Positions 45,797 to 54,464 of a DNA stretch of 64,000 bases are shown piece by piece. The stretch lies in NCBI GenBank assembly GCA_029212885.1, contig JARGPC010000001.1, positions 326,068 to 390,067 on the forward strand, in the 5' to 3' direction. The stretch comes from Coxiellaceae bacterium (GTDB taxonomy: Bacteria > Pseudomonadota > Gammaproteobacteria > Coxiellales > Coxiellaceae). How positions within the stretch are numbered: position 1 is the stretch's first letter; each line of letters opens with the position of its first letter. A model generated the notes under the pieces. That model was not told the origin of the DNA. It worked only from the letters and a program-made list of their open reading frames with translations, and searched no databases. A program made the position numbers and the translations under genes.

Positions 45797-47146
45797 ATGA
45801 GCTCGGAAAATGCAGCCGTCGCAGGCATTAGCGTAGGCGCGGTAAGCCTGCTTGGTTTATTAATAGCAACTTGCGTGATATTAACGCCGCTCGGTAATCG
45901 CTGGCGACATGCCAAAGGTGAACGCGACAACGCCAAAAAGGTACGCGATAACGCCAATCAAGCACTAAAAACCGCCCAAGACAACTTAGCTGAGGCGCAA
46001 CAACGCGTTAGAGATTTAGATTGCGCGATAAAAGGCTACCCCGGATTTAATAAACGCATTAGTGATTTTGCAGCACGCATTGCTAACTCCGCAATGACTG
46101 CAACAGAGCAATTACAGAGCTTTTGGCAATTACATATTCTGCCGGCCACCATCAGGGTTGAGCATCACACTAAAGAACTCTGCTATACCACCACAGAATT
46201 TCTTCATGACTACTACTGGAGCTGCCGTTACGACCACTGCGGCGATCGCGACAACACCTGCTGTTATGCTTGGGGTTGGCACTGGGAAGACGTGCAACAC
46301 AGCTATAGTCAGGTCACAACAATCGCCAATCACTATAATAATATCCTCGATGGCGGCAACACAAACCAGCCACCATTAAATTGTGGTTACTATCCACGTG
46401 AATTCAAAACTGACATACCGCGCCAATATCTCGCACATGAAACACCTCACCGAACCAGTGGCAAACGCAGGCCTGGCGGCACAGTGCATGTCGACTATGA
46501 ACGCTTTTATGGCTCAAAAACATCCGCTAAGCTTGAACTGGACGCCACCACAGCCAGCAAACAATTCCTCACCTCTCCCGCCATCGCCGCAACAAGTGCC
46601 GCAACCCAATTAGCCCAAGGCCTATCTGCATTTTTAGCTGCAGCAATCGTGCAATTTGATGCTATCGGCCCCAATTATGCGGACACGCAAAAACAGATTG
46701 CAGACAGCATCCCTGACTTAAAACAAACAGTGGCTACCGCTAGTGCTACCTTGGTACAAGCAGTTGAGAAATTAGCCGAAAAGCAAAATGTATTTGATAC
46801 TGCCGACGCGCCTTACCAGCATGGCTTGAAATTGTGGTTACCGCTATTGTTTTTAGCCCCTTGCGCTGCTGCCGTTGTAGCCTTTTGTTGCTATAAAGGC
46901 GGGGAAAACGCACATGAATCTTACATTGAATACAGAGAAAGTCGTTTTACAACATTGCCTAAGGAAGAAGCGGCATATCAACCACCTAAGCCACCTGCTT
47001 ATAGTCCAAAGGTATTTGAACGACCACCTGCCACGGCACCAAACAACGACACCGTTGTGAATGTTAAGCCTCCAACACCAACAGCACCGCCTTATAATCC
47101 AAGCATGGATGGTAATCAACAGCCAGATACGCCGCGTTATTCGTAG
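45797..47146 (+). CDS. Two-span membrane protein with Cys-rich domain, PPxY tail and PRYS end
   Basis: It has 449 residues from ATG 45797; GGGAGGGG is just upstream. Membrane span 1 is residues 9-33, then a coiled coil (35-77) and a large domain up to 340. That domain has seven cysteines, including SCRYDHCGDRDNTCCYAWGW. Span 2 is about 346-368 and ends in CCYKG (Cys364-Cys365-Tyr366). The cytosolic-side tail is Pro-rich with a PPAY motif at 399-402, and the chain ends TPRYS. The tail and topology resemble inclusion-membrane or effector proteins of intracellular bacteria; no family is recognised. It shares CCYxG and PRYS with the protein at 58614. Confidence 0.75.
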   Translation: MSSENAAVAGISVGAVSLLGLLIATCVILTPLGNRWRHAKGERDNAKKVRDNANQALKTAQDNLAEAQQRVRDLDCAIKGYPGFNKRISDFAARIANSAMTATEQLQSFWQLHILPATIRVEHHTKELCYTTTEFLHDYYWSCRYDHCGDRDNTCCYAWGWHWEDVQHSYSQVTTIANHYNNILDGGNTNQPPLNCGYYPREFKTDIPRQYLAHETPHRTSGKRRPGGTVHVDYERFYGSKTSAKLELDATTASKQFLTSPAIAATSAATQLAQGLSAFLAAAIVQFDAIGPNYADTQKQIADSIPDLKQTVATASATLVQAVEKLAEKQNVFDTADAPYQHGLKLWLPLLFLAPCAAAVVAFCCYKGGENAHESYIEYRESRFTTLPKEEAAYQPPKPPAYSPKVFERPPATAPNNDTVVNVKPPTPTAPPYNPSMDGNQQPDTPRYS

Positions 47147-47234
47147 ATGCCAGGCTATGATCAAGGTGTACCATACCTGGGATTGCGACGCTCGAGAACG
47201 AGATGATCTAGCGAAACTGCCATAACAAGGAAGG

Positions 47235-47329
47235 GCATCAGGGGTGCCTTTCAAGCGGCGTATGATACACGGAAGTAAAGAAGTACGAAGACAGGGAGGT
47301 CTGTTCGCGAGAAAGGTACCCCTGGTGGC
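47235..47329. repeat. Long inverted repeat element, copy 2
   Basis: The arms 47235-47252 (GCATCAGGGGTGCCTTTC) and 47311-47329 (GAAAGGTACCCCTGGTGGC) pair at about 16 of 18 positions. The loop contains ACGGAAGTAAAGAAG, shared with the 42995-43092 element. It is followed by the palindromic repeat array. Confidence 0.6.
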
Positions 47330-47351
47330 CTTACGATGTAAGGCTATTTGA

Positions 47352-47513
47352 CTGGATCCCGGATCGGGGTCCGGGATGACAGACTCATGTCGGGATGACA
47401 GACTCATGTCGGGATGACAGGCTCATGTCGGGATGACAGACTCATGTCAGGATGACAGACTCATGCCAGGATGACAGACTCATGCCAGGATGACAGTCGT
47501 AAACCGGGATGGC
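47352..47513. repeat. GGATCC palindromic repeat with seven tandem right-hand satellites
   Basis: A full GGATCCCGGATCGGGGTCC core is followed by seven satellites of about 19-20 bases (GGGATGACAGACTCATGTC type). Later copies change to AGGATGACAGACTCATGCC and the last to GGGATGGC. The series decays to the right, so expansion probably proceeded from the core outward. This is the longest array in the window. Confidence 0.9.
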
Positions 47514-47559
47514 AAACCACGGCTATTGAAATACCTAAAAATTTCGATACAATAACATT

Positions 47560-47856
47560 ATGAACATGTTAGCGGTCTTTAAAGCTTTATCCAATGAAAC
47601 TCGGTTAAAAATTCTGCAATGGTTAAAAGAACCTGAGCAAAATTTTTCACTGAGCACTCCAACTGATGAAAAAGGTGTCACCGTCAGCCTGATTCAGCAA
47701 AAAGCTGGGCTATCGCAATCAACAACATCACACTACCTGTCACTATTACAAGATGCCAAACTGATTTCCGCTACACGTTGCGGCCAATGGACCTACTACC
47801 GCCGTAATGAAGAGGTTATTGACAAGCTGATCGGTTTCTTGCAAAGGCGACTATGA
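47560..47856 (+). CDS. ArsR-family transcriptional regulator
   Basis: It has 98 residues. MLAVFKALSNETRLKILQWL opens the winged helix; GLSQSTTSHYLSLLQDAKLI is the recognition helix region and GQWTYYRRNEE the wing. It lacks the usual metal-binding Cys pair in the recognition helix (ELCVCDLC of ArsR), so a redox or small-ligand role is likelier. It sits 41 bases upstream of the TolC-SPOR gene. Confidence 0.88.
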   Translation: MNMLAVFKALSNETRLKILQWLKEPEQNFSLSTPTDEKGVTVSLIQQKAGLSQSTTSHYLSLLQDAKLISATRCGQWTYYRRNEEVIDKLIGFLQRRL

Positions 47857-47896
47857 CAGTGGATAATGAAACTATTCTTATAGTTGGGCTTGGCTT

Positions 47897-50104
47897 ATGG
47901 CAATTCGATTTCGGCACATGCTTATTGGTGTTACAGCCATACTGAGCTTTAGCGTTCAGGGCGCTTTTGCAGAAAATTTAAACCAAGTTTATCGCGACGC
48001 ACTGCAAAATGACCCAACTTTTAAACAAGCCGAAGCAAACTGGCTTACCATTAAGCAAAATTTACCCATTGCCGAATCATCACTGTTTCCAACATTTAAT
48101 TTAACCGCCGGCCTTGATAAAAATTACACCAAGACACCGCCTACTGGCACCGATGGTTTTTACAGCACCAATAACTTTGGCATGACCATTACCGAACAAG
48201 TGTTCGATTTCGCTAATTGGATGCAAATCAGCGGCGCCAAATATCAAGTAAGAGCTGCCACTGCAACTTATATGGCGGCCATACAAGATTTAATGCAACG
48301 AACTGCCACCGCTTACTTCAATGCACTAAAAGCCGCGGCTAGCCTACGCTTCATTATTGCCAACAAGAATTCAACTTGGCAGTTATATGTACAGTCGGAG
48401 CAAAAATATAAAGTAGGCTTAATCGCAATCACACCGGTCTATGATGCCCAAGCAAAATACGACATTGCTGTCTCGAACGAAATTGAGGCTCGAAATGAGG
48501 TACATGACCGCTTAGAAGATTTACGTGCAATCACCAGCAAATTCTATACCCACCTTAGCTCATTAGGCAAAAAACAAGTGCCGCTATTTATCCCAGTACC
48601 GAAGAATATCGATAACTGGACTGGCATCGCCACCAAACAAAACTGGGGCATCGTAGCCGACAAGTACACATTGCTATTTAGAAAACGTGCCATCCAACAA
48701 ACCGCTGCCGGCAATTACCCCACCCTCGATGCCAATGCCAGCTGGACCACCACCAACTATAACCACCAAGGCACCGATCTTGGCTTAAGCAATAACAAAG
48801 CAGCCACTGTTGCCGGTTTATCATTGAATTTTCCATTCTTTCAAGGTGGTTTGATTTCTGCTGAAACGCAGCAAGAAGAATATAAATACATGCGAGCCAA
48901 CGCCAACCTATTACTCACCTATCGCACAGTAGTGAATGATACGCGCCAAGCTTACTTAGGCATTATTGCCGGCATCAGCGGCGTTCAAGCTGATCGCCAG
49001 TCGGTGATCTCTAACCGCAACTCATTCCGCGCCACACAAGCCGGCTATGCGGTTGGTACTCGTACCATGGTTGACTTATTGCAAGCCTTAACGCAGCTAT
49101 ACAATACTGAGCGCACTTATGTTTTAGCACAGTACGATTACATTATTAACCTAGTGTCTCTCAAACAAAATGCGGGCACGCTTTCAACTAAGGATTTAGC
49201 AAAAATCAATTCATGGTTAATACAACGTGAAAAATTGGTGAATAAAAAATTCACCAACACCTATACACCCGCTGATCCACCACCAAACCTTAAGCTGCAA
49301 GGCCAATCTGACAACCTAGGTCCTGCACCGACAGCTCCACAAGTGCACCCCTATGGTAATGGACCACGCACGGGTGACATGCCTCGCCTTAATAATTCCG
49401 ACACCTCTAGTCGCGACATCAAGCATGACCATTATGGCGTGCAACTCTATGCCAGCAACAGTCGCAGCGCAGCGCAATCTTTTGTAGTGGCAAACAGCTT
49501 AGTCGGCAAAGCGAAAATCATGCGCAGCCATGCTAGAAAAAAACCAAGTTATAAAGTCATGATGGGCAACTATAAAACATTTGCTAAAGCCAATGCGGCA
49601 CGTCATGGCTTACCGAAGTCATTGCAAAAACTGCACCCATGGGTTAGTCATATTCGCGCTAAACATCACCAGCTTATTGTAGCGAAAACAAAAACCAAAG
49701 CGCCAAGAGTCACCTATACACTCAAGCCTAAAAAAGTGGCTTCGGTTAAAGCTAACAAAGTCTTTGCAAAAGCCACAGCATTACCAGCACCCAAGGCTTC
49801 AGCAAAGCCAAAAGCGCAAACACATAAGATCAAAACAGCTAAAGCTACTCATACCATTAAAGCGGCAGCTACTAAAACTGCAACTGCACCCCAAAAGCAA
49901 ATAAATAAAAACACATCTGCTACTCGGGTGGATTCCGGGTCTAAGCCCGGAATGACAACAGTGATGGACTCCAAGTCAAAACCTAAAATGACAACAGCGA
50001 TGAACTCCAAGTCAAAACCTAAAATGACAACAGCGATGGACTCCAAGTCAAAACCTAAGATGACAACTGCAACGGCAGACTTGCAGTTACCTAGGCCCTC
50101 TTAA
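47897..50104 (+). CDS. TolC-family outer membrane protein with C-terminal SPOR domain and repeat tail
   Basis: It has 735 residues; E. coli TolC has about 490. Residues 1-26 form a signal peptide ending GAFAEN. Residues 28-450 are a TolC fold with its internal duplication (LNQVYRDALQNDPTFKQAEA, LFPTFNLTAG and QQTAAGNYPTLDANASW, GLSLNFPFFQGG). After a Pro-rich linker, residues 514-588 form a SPOR domain (VQLYASNSRSAAQSF to MGNYKTFAKANAARHG). Residues 590-675 are Lys/Ala/Thr-rich. Residues 679-726 are four 12-residue repeats (DSKSKPKMTTAM type). SPOR binds denuded peptidoglycan glycans, which would tether the channel. The combination is unusual. Confidence 0.85.
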   Translation: MAIRFRHMLIGVTAILSFSVQGAFAENLNQVYRDALQNDPTFKQAEANWLTIKQNLPIAESSLFPTFNLTAGLDKNYTKTPPTGTDGFYSTNNFGMTITEQVFDFANWMQISGAKYQVRAATATYMAAIQDLMQRTATAYFNALKAAASLRFIIANKNSTWQLYVQSEQKYKVGLIAITPVYDAQAKYDIAVSNEIEARNEVHDRLEDLRAITSKFYTHLSSLGKKQVPLFIPVPKNIDNWTGIATKQNWGIVADKYTLLFRKRAIQQTAAGNYPTLDANASWTTTNYNHQGTDLGLSNNKAATVAGLSLNFPFFQGGLISAETQQEEYKYMRANANLLLTYRTVVNDTRQAYLGIIAGISGVQADRQSVISNRNSFRATQAGYAVGTRTMVDLLQALTQLYNTERTYVLAQYDYIINLVSLKQNAGTLSTKDLAKINSWLIQREKLVNKKFTNTYTPADPPPNLKLQGQSDNLGPAPTAPQVHPYGNGPRTGDMPRLNNSDTSSRDIKHDHYGVQLYASNSRSAAQSFVVANSLVGKAKIMRSHARKKPSYKVMMGNYKTFAKANAARHGLPKSLQKLHPWVSHIRAKHHQLIVAKTKTKAPRVTYTLKPKKVASVKANKVFAKATALPAPKASAKPKAQTHKIKTAKATHTIKAAATKTATAPQKQINKNTSATRVDSGSKPGMTTVMDSKSKPKMTTAMNSKSKPKMTTAMDSKSKPKMTTATADLQLPRPS
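49931..50074 (+). repeat. 36-bp tandem repeat inside the TolC gene, derived from the palindromic family
   Basis: Four in-frame 36-bp units encode DSGSKPGMTTVM, then three degenerate DSKSKPKMTTAM-like copies. The first unit still reads GATTCCGGGTCTAAGCCCGG, then AATGACAAC, matching GGATCC-repeat hairpin sequence. Later units have lost the hairpin symmetry but keep ATGACAAC. Confidence 0.8.
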
Positions 50105-50105
50105 G

Positions 50106-50137
50106 CAATAAGGTTGCACGCTCTGCGTGCACTCAGG
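50106..50137. repeat. 32-base hairpin repeat, copy 2
   Basis: It is identical to 108-139 over 32 bases and starts 2 bases after the TolC-SPOR stop. The GCACGC...GCGTGC stem lies at the convergent junction with the 50133 gene, overlapping its 3' end by 5 bases. Confidence 0.8.
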
Positions 50138-50600
50138 TTTGGAGGGTATTTGAATCATAATTGATTGCTACACATCTAGCCCCATTAGATGGATCACTAT
50201 TAATGAAATAGCAACTTATACTAGCAGAAGTATTTTTACTTAAAAAAGCTCTTACTCTATCTAGAAGATTAATATCACCACTATAAACAAATGAATAATC
50301 AGAGTCATTTCCATTATCTTCCACGCAAGAGTAGTCTATATTATTTGAGCTGTACGGGTAATAGTAAAAATCAATATGATTATACGCCCCATTAAATTTA
50401 ACTGGCTTGCTTGATCTGGTATAAAAAACCCAATCCCCACTCACATCACCACTTCTATAAGTACCGCTCGCCGTAGGACAGGATAAATCAATAGTAAAGG
50501 TGCATACCTCCGAATCTAACTGACAGTCACCTACCGCATACATTTCCCCACTCATGCCCAGCGCTAATAGAGAACCTAATAGAATAATAAAAAACCTCAT
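50133..50600 (-). CDS. Small secreted Cys-rich protein, unknown
   Basis: It has 155 residues. A signal peptide (RFFIILLGSLLALGMSGEMYA) is followed by a mature domain with six cysteines (DCQLDSEVC, LSCPTA, YSCVEDN, ISCYF, ARCVAI), pointing to three disulfides. It is rich in Tyr, Ser, Asp and Asn (YYYPYSS, NGNDSDYSF). The gene is notably AT-rich relative to neighbours, as is the 290-base leader. No family recognised. A recently acquired or fast-evolving secreted protein is possible. Confidence 0.65.
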   Translation of the reverse strand: MRFFIILLGSLLALGMSGEMYAVGDCQLDSEVCTFTIDLSCPTASGTYRSGDVSGDWVFYTRSSKPVKFNGAYNHIDFYYYPYSSNNIDYSCVEDNGNDSDYSFVYSGDINLLDRVRAFLSKNTSASISCYFINSDPSNGARCVAINYDSNTLQT

Positions 50601-50891
50601 GAATACTTCCTTTTAAGTTATATTACTAACAGTAAAATACGACCATTAAACCAAGCATAGCGTTCAACTTCATTCTACTATTTCCTTACTATTTAAGCTG
50701 AGCCATCAGCAACATAAAAATAATATATGATAATAAATAACGACTGTCTATAATAAAAATGAATATATATGGCTGTGTTTATTTTTTTATTGAAATGCGC
50801 TTTGAAACAAAAAATACCGCAAAAAAGATCAAGTCTTACTGCTCTCGCACTATATACTATAGCGCGAAAAATCCAGACAACTTTACTGTGA
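50601..50891. other. AT-rich gene-free spacer
   Basis: About 290 bases between the small secreted protein and waaA are very AT-rich, with runs such as AATAATATATGATAATAAAT. I see no open frame or hairpin. It probably contains the promoter of the 50133-50600 gene and the waaA 3' region. Confidence 0.4.
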
Positions 50892-52160
50892 TTAGGAAAT
50901 CAGTTGATCAATCTGCTTAAGATGCCGCTCAAGCGCACCTTGATTAGATAGAATAACTTGCTGCCCGCGCTTACCCATTTGATGACGCAATTCCACATCA
51001 TCGAGTAACAGCTTACATTGCGCAACGCGCTCCTCAGCATTATGCGAGATCAACACAGCATCAGCTTGCTTTAACATATCGCGCACAGCGATAAAGTTAT
51101 GAAGCACATGACCGGTCATCACCGGCACACCTAAAATAGCAGGCTCAATTAAATTATGCCCTCCCGTCGTGCCAATACTTCCAGCAACAAAAGCCATATC
51201 ACTGGCCGACAAAAATAATTTCATCTCACCCAAGGTATCACCCAAGAAAATATCAGTATCAGCTGTCACTGCCTCATCAAGGCTGCGACGCTTAGTATTA
51301 AACCCTGCGTCTTTACATAGCTTAAATACGCGATCAAAACGATCTGTATGACGCGGCACCAGCACCAACAATAAATCGTCATAACCTTGCTGCCTGAGCT
51401 CACGGAACATGGCCAACACATGCTCTTCTTCACCGTCATGCGTGCTAGCAACAGTGAGCACCGTACGCTTGCTGCCACCCCACGACTGATGCAGTTGTTT
51501 ACCTTTTTGTAGTAACTCATTCGGCACCGTAATATCAAATTTAATATTACCCGCCACATTTAAATGTTTTTTTGGCAAACCCAAATCAACGAAACGCTGA
51601 CCATCAGCTTCACTCTGCGCTGCAACCACCGAGAAACAATTCAACATCTGACCAGACAAACCACCAATTTTGGCATAACCATCCGCTGAACGTTGCGATA
51701 AACGTGCGTTAGCTAACATCAATGGAACTTTGCGCTTATTCACATAGTGCAATAAATTTGGCCACCACTCCGTCTCCATAATAATAACCATGACTGGGTT
51801 CATATGACTTAGAAAGCGATTAACAACCGAAGGCAAATCATATGGTGTATAAACATGAACCACATCTTGACCGAAATGCTTTAATACTTGCTCAGAACCC
51901 GTAGGGGTAGTCGTGGTAACCACCAATGTCATTTTGGGGTAACGCTTGCGCAATTGCTTGATCATTGGCAACGCCGCCATAAACTCACCAACGGAAACCG
52001 CATGCAACCAGATGCTTTGCTTTACCGGCGGAAAGTCATAACGCGCGAAGCGTTCGCCCCAACGCTGGCGGTATGCCGGCAAGTTTCTTGAACGCCAAAC
52101 CAACCGCAACATAATAAATGGCACGGCAACATATAATAATAAGGTGTAAATTTTTCGCAT
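50892..52160 (-). CDS. waaA: Kdo transferase WaaA (KdtA)
   Basis: It has 422 residues. An N-terminal membrane anchor (YTLLLYVAVPFIMLRL) is followed by WLHAVSVGEFMAALPMI, which contains the conserved Glu, and VVTTTTPTGSEQV. The C-terminal GT-B half shows HDGEEEHVLAMF, AGSIGTTGGHNLIEPA and VMTGHVLHNF. It adds Kdo to lipid IVA in the inner membrane. This confirms a Gram-negative LPS maker. Confidence 0.96.
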   Translation of the reverse strand: MRKIYTLLLYVAVPFIMLRLVWRSRNLPAYRQRWGERFARYDFPPVKQSIWLHAVSVGEFMAALPMIKQLRKRYPKMTLVVTTTTPTGSEQVLKHFGQDVVHVYTPYDLPSVVNRFLSHMNPVMVIIMETEWWPNLLHYVNKRKVPLMLANARLSQRSADGYAKIGGLSGQMLNCFSVVAAQSEADGQRFVDLGLPKKHLNVAGNIKFDITVPNELLQKGKQLHQSWGGSKRTVLTVASTHDGEEEHVLAMFRELRQQGYDDLLLVLVPRHTDRFDRVFKLCKDAGFNTKRRSLDEAVTADTDIFLGDTLGEMKLFLSASDMAFVAGSIGTTGGHNLIEPAILGVPVMTGHVLHNFIAVRDMLKQADAVLISHNAEERVAQCKLLLDDVELRHQMGKRGQQVILSNQGALERHLKQIDQLIS

Positions 52161-52193
52161 GGGCGCGATTATATCCGCTCTTTAACCGAAATT

Positions 52194-52242
52194 GTACCCT
52201 CATCGAAAACCTGATAGCCTAACAGCAACGATATGAGGGCAC
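52194..52242 (+). promoter_or_regulatory. Hairpin that would hide the ribosome site of the DUF4282 gene
   Basis: GTACCCTCAT at 52194-52203 pairs with ATGAGGGCAC at 52233-52242 (9 of 10). The second arm contains AGGG, the likely ribosome site, 7 bases before the ATG at 52247. The 29-base loop is long. An RNA switch is possible, otherwise chance. Confidence 0.4.
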
Positions 52243-52246
52243 CTTT

Positions 52247-52498
52247 ATGAAAAAATTCATAACATTCAACACTCTAGTAGCACCAGCAATTCTGCAAATT
52301 ATATTTTGGTTAGGCATTATAGCTTGTGTAGTATTCGGCCTCATCGACATTATTGTCAATCGTCGCTACATCATAGGTGTTCAATTAGTGATCCTGGGAC
52401 CCATCGGCCTACGCATCTTAATCGAAATGCTACTTATTCCATTTCAAATCAATAAGAAATTAGATGCTATCATTCAACATAAGTCGTCAGTCGTGTAG
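52247..52498 (+). CDS. Small DUF4282-type membrane protein
   Basis: It has 83 residues with two membrane spans (ILQIIFWLGIIACVVFGLIDI and YIIGVQLVILGPIGLRILIEML), and the ending LLIPFQINKKLDAI is typical of DUF4282. These proteins are widespread with unknown function. It lies 36 bases upstream of parE on the same strand. Confidence 0.8.
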   Translation: MKKFITFNTLVAPAILQIIFWLGIIACVVFGLIDIIVNRRYIIGVQLVILGPIGLRILIEMLLIPFQINKKLDAIIQHKSSVV

Positions 52499-52533
52499 AA
52501 TAGCCGACCCAATTGATCTAGCGCAGAGATACT

Positions 52534-54438
52534 ATGGCAGCAAAAAAATCACAATCTTCCGGTTACTCTTCTGATGCCATTGAGGTATTAACAGGGCTCG
52601 ACCCCGTTAGGCGTCGCCCAGGCATGTATACCGATACCACTCGCCCCAATCATCTGGCTCGCGAAGCCATCGATAACAGTGTCGATGAAGCCGTTGCCGG
52701 CCATTGCAAACAAATCGACATCACCCTCTACAAAGATGGCTCGATGGAAGTGGTGGACGATGGTCGTGGCATGCCAGTGGACATCCATCCTGAACATAAA
52801 CTGCCAGGTGTCGAATTGATTCTGACACGCTTACATGCCGGTGGTAAATTCTCCAATAAGAACTATAAATTCTCCGGTGGTTTACACGGCGTGGGTATTT
52901 CTGTGGTCAATGCGCTATCTACCGAGCTGGTAGCCAACATCAAAAAAGATGGCAACCATTACGAAATGACTTTCGCTAATGGCGAGCGCAAAACCAAACT
53001 GAAAAAACTGGGCACGGTCGGTAAACGCGAAACAGGAACAAGCATTCGCTTTAAACCCGATCCTAAATATTTTGATAGCCCTAAATTTGCTGTCAATGCA
53101 TTAAAACACACATTACGTGCCAAGGCCGTATTATGCCCCGGGTTACGCGTTACCTTTTATGAAGAAAGCAGCAAGAAAAAAACTGAATGGTATTATGAAG
53201 ATGGCTTAAAAGATTACGTTAGCACCAGCCTACAAGATTACGAGATCTTACCGACAGAACCTTTAGTCGGCTCATTCCAAGCTGCAACTGAAGAAGCCGA
53301 CTGGGCTATCACGTGGTTAGCTGAACAAAAACCCATTATCGCCGAAAGCTATGTAAACTTAATTCCAACACTGCAAGGCGGCACACACGTCAATGGCTTA
53401 CGCACCGGCCTGTGTGACGCGATGCGTGAGTTTTGTGAAATACATAAACTGATTCCACGCGGCGTAAAAATCAGCGCTGAAGATATTTGGGATCAATGTA
53501 ATTATGTATTATCAGTAAAGATGCAAGACCCACAATTTTCTGGGCAAACCAAAGAACGCTTGTCGTCACGTCAGTGTGCTAGCTTTGTATCCGGCGTTGT
53601 TAAAGATGAATTCAGCTTGTGGCTCAACCACCACGTAGAAACCGCTACAACATTAGCGGAAATGGTTATTCAGAATGCACAGAAACGCTTAAAATCTAGC
53701 AAGAAAATTTCACGTAAAAAAATTACTTCAGGGCCTGCTTTACCAGGAAAACTATCTGACTGCAGCCAACAAAATTCTGAAAACAGTGAAATCTTCTTAG
53801 TTGAGGGTGACTCTGCGGGCGGCTCAGCCAAACAAGCACGCGACCGAACCTTCCAAGCGATTATGCCATTACGCGGTAAAATTCTTAACACCTGGGAAGT
53901 TGATCCAGAACAAGTATTAGCCTCACAAGAAGTGCATGATATCGCGATTGCGATGGGCGTTGACCCAGGCAGTGAAGACATCAGCGGTTTACGCTATGGC
54001 AAAATCTGTATCTTGGCCGATGCGGACTCTGATGGTAACCATATCGCTACTTTATTATGTGCCCTGTTTTATAAACACTTCGCACCCGTAGTAGCAGCGG
54101 GTCATATCTATGTAGCCATGCCACCACTGTATCGCATCGATTCAGGTAAATCAGTATTCTACGCCTTAGACGACGAAGAACGCCAAGGCGTTATCGATCG
54201 TATTACCGCTGAAAATAAACGTGCGAAAATTAATATTCAGCGCTTTAAAGGCCTAGGTGAAATGAACCCAATGCAACTACGTGAAACCACCATGAACCCA
54301 GACACACGCCGCCTAGTGCAATTACAAATTGGCGGTGGCAGCAAATCAGAAAAAGTCATGGATATGCTATTAGCAAAAAAACGTGCGAAAGATCGTAAAA
54401 ACTGGCTTGAGACCAAAGGTGATCTTGCCGAACTGTAA
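52534..54438 (+). CDS. parE: Topoisomerase IV subunit B, ParE
   Basis: It has 634 residues. The GHKL ATPase region includes EAIDNSVDEAVAG, DDGRGMPVDIH and GGLHGVGISVVNAL. The TOPRIM segment is EGDSAGGSAKQARDR with DADSDGNHIATLL, and the end is RRLVQLQIGGG. RPGMYTDT rather than a gyrase-type extended insert, and the length of about 630 residues, identify ParE over GyrB. It decatenates chromosomes with ParC. Confidence 0.97.
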   Translation: MAAKKSQSSGYSSDAIEVLTGLDPVRRRPGMYTDTTRPNHLAREAIDNSVDEAVAGHCKQIDITLYKDGSMEVVDDGRGMPVDIHPEHKLPGVELILTRLHAGGKFSNKNYKFSGGLHGVGISVVNALSTELVANIKKDGNHYEMTFANGERKTKLKKLGTVGKRETGTSIRFKPDPKYFDSPKFAVNALKHTLRAKAVLCPGLRVTFYEESSKKKTEWYYEDGLKDYVSTSLQDYEILPTEPLVGSFQAATEEADWAITWLAEQKPIIAESYVNLIPTLQGGTHVNGLRTGLCDAMREFCEIHKLIPRGVKISAEDIWDQCNYVLSVKMQDPQFSGQTKERLSSRQCASFVSGVVKDEFSLWLNHHVETATTLAEMVIQNAQKRLKSSKKISRKKITSGPALPGKLSDCSQQNSENSEIFLVEGDSAGGSAKQARDRTFQAIMPLRGKILNTWEVDPEQVLASQEVHDIAIAMGVDPGSEDISGLRYGKICILADADSDGNHIATLLCALFYKHFAPVVAAGHIYVAMPPLYRIDSGKSVFYALDDEERQGVIDRITAENKRAKINIQRFKGLGEMNPMQLRETTMNPDTRRLVQLQIGGGSKSEKVMDMLLAKKRAKDRKNWLETKGDLAEL

Positions 54439-54464
54439 TACCCATATAGACACAGAGGACAATC

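Noticed and set aside
47352-47513. Tandem repeats resembling a CRISPR array
   Set aside because: Units are about 20 bases without unique spacers, and similar units occur singly at many sites. No cas genes are nearby.
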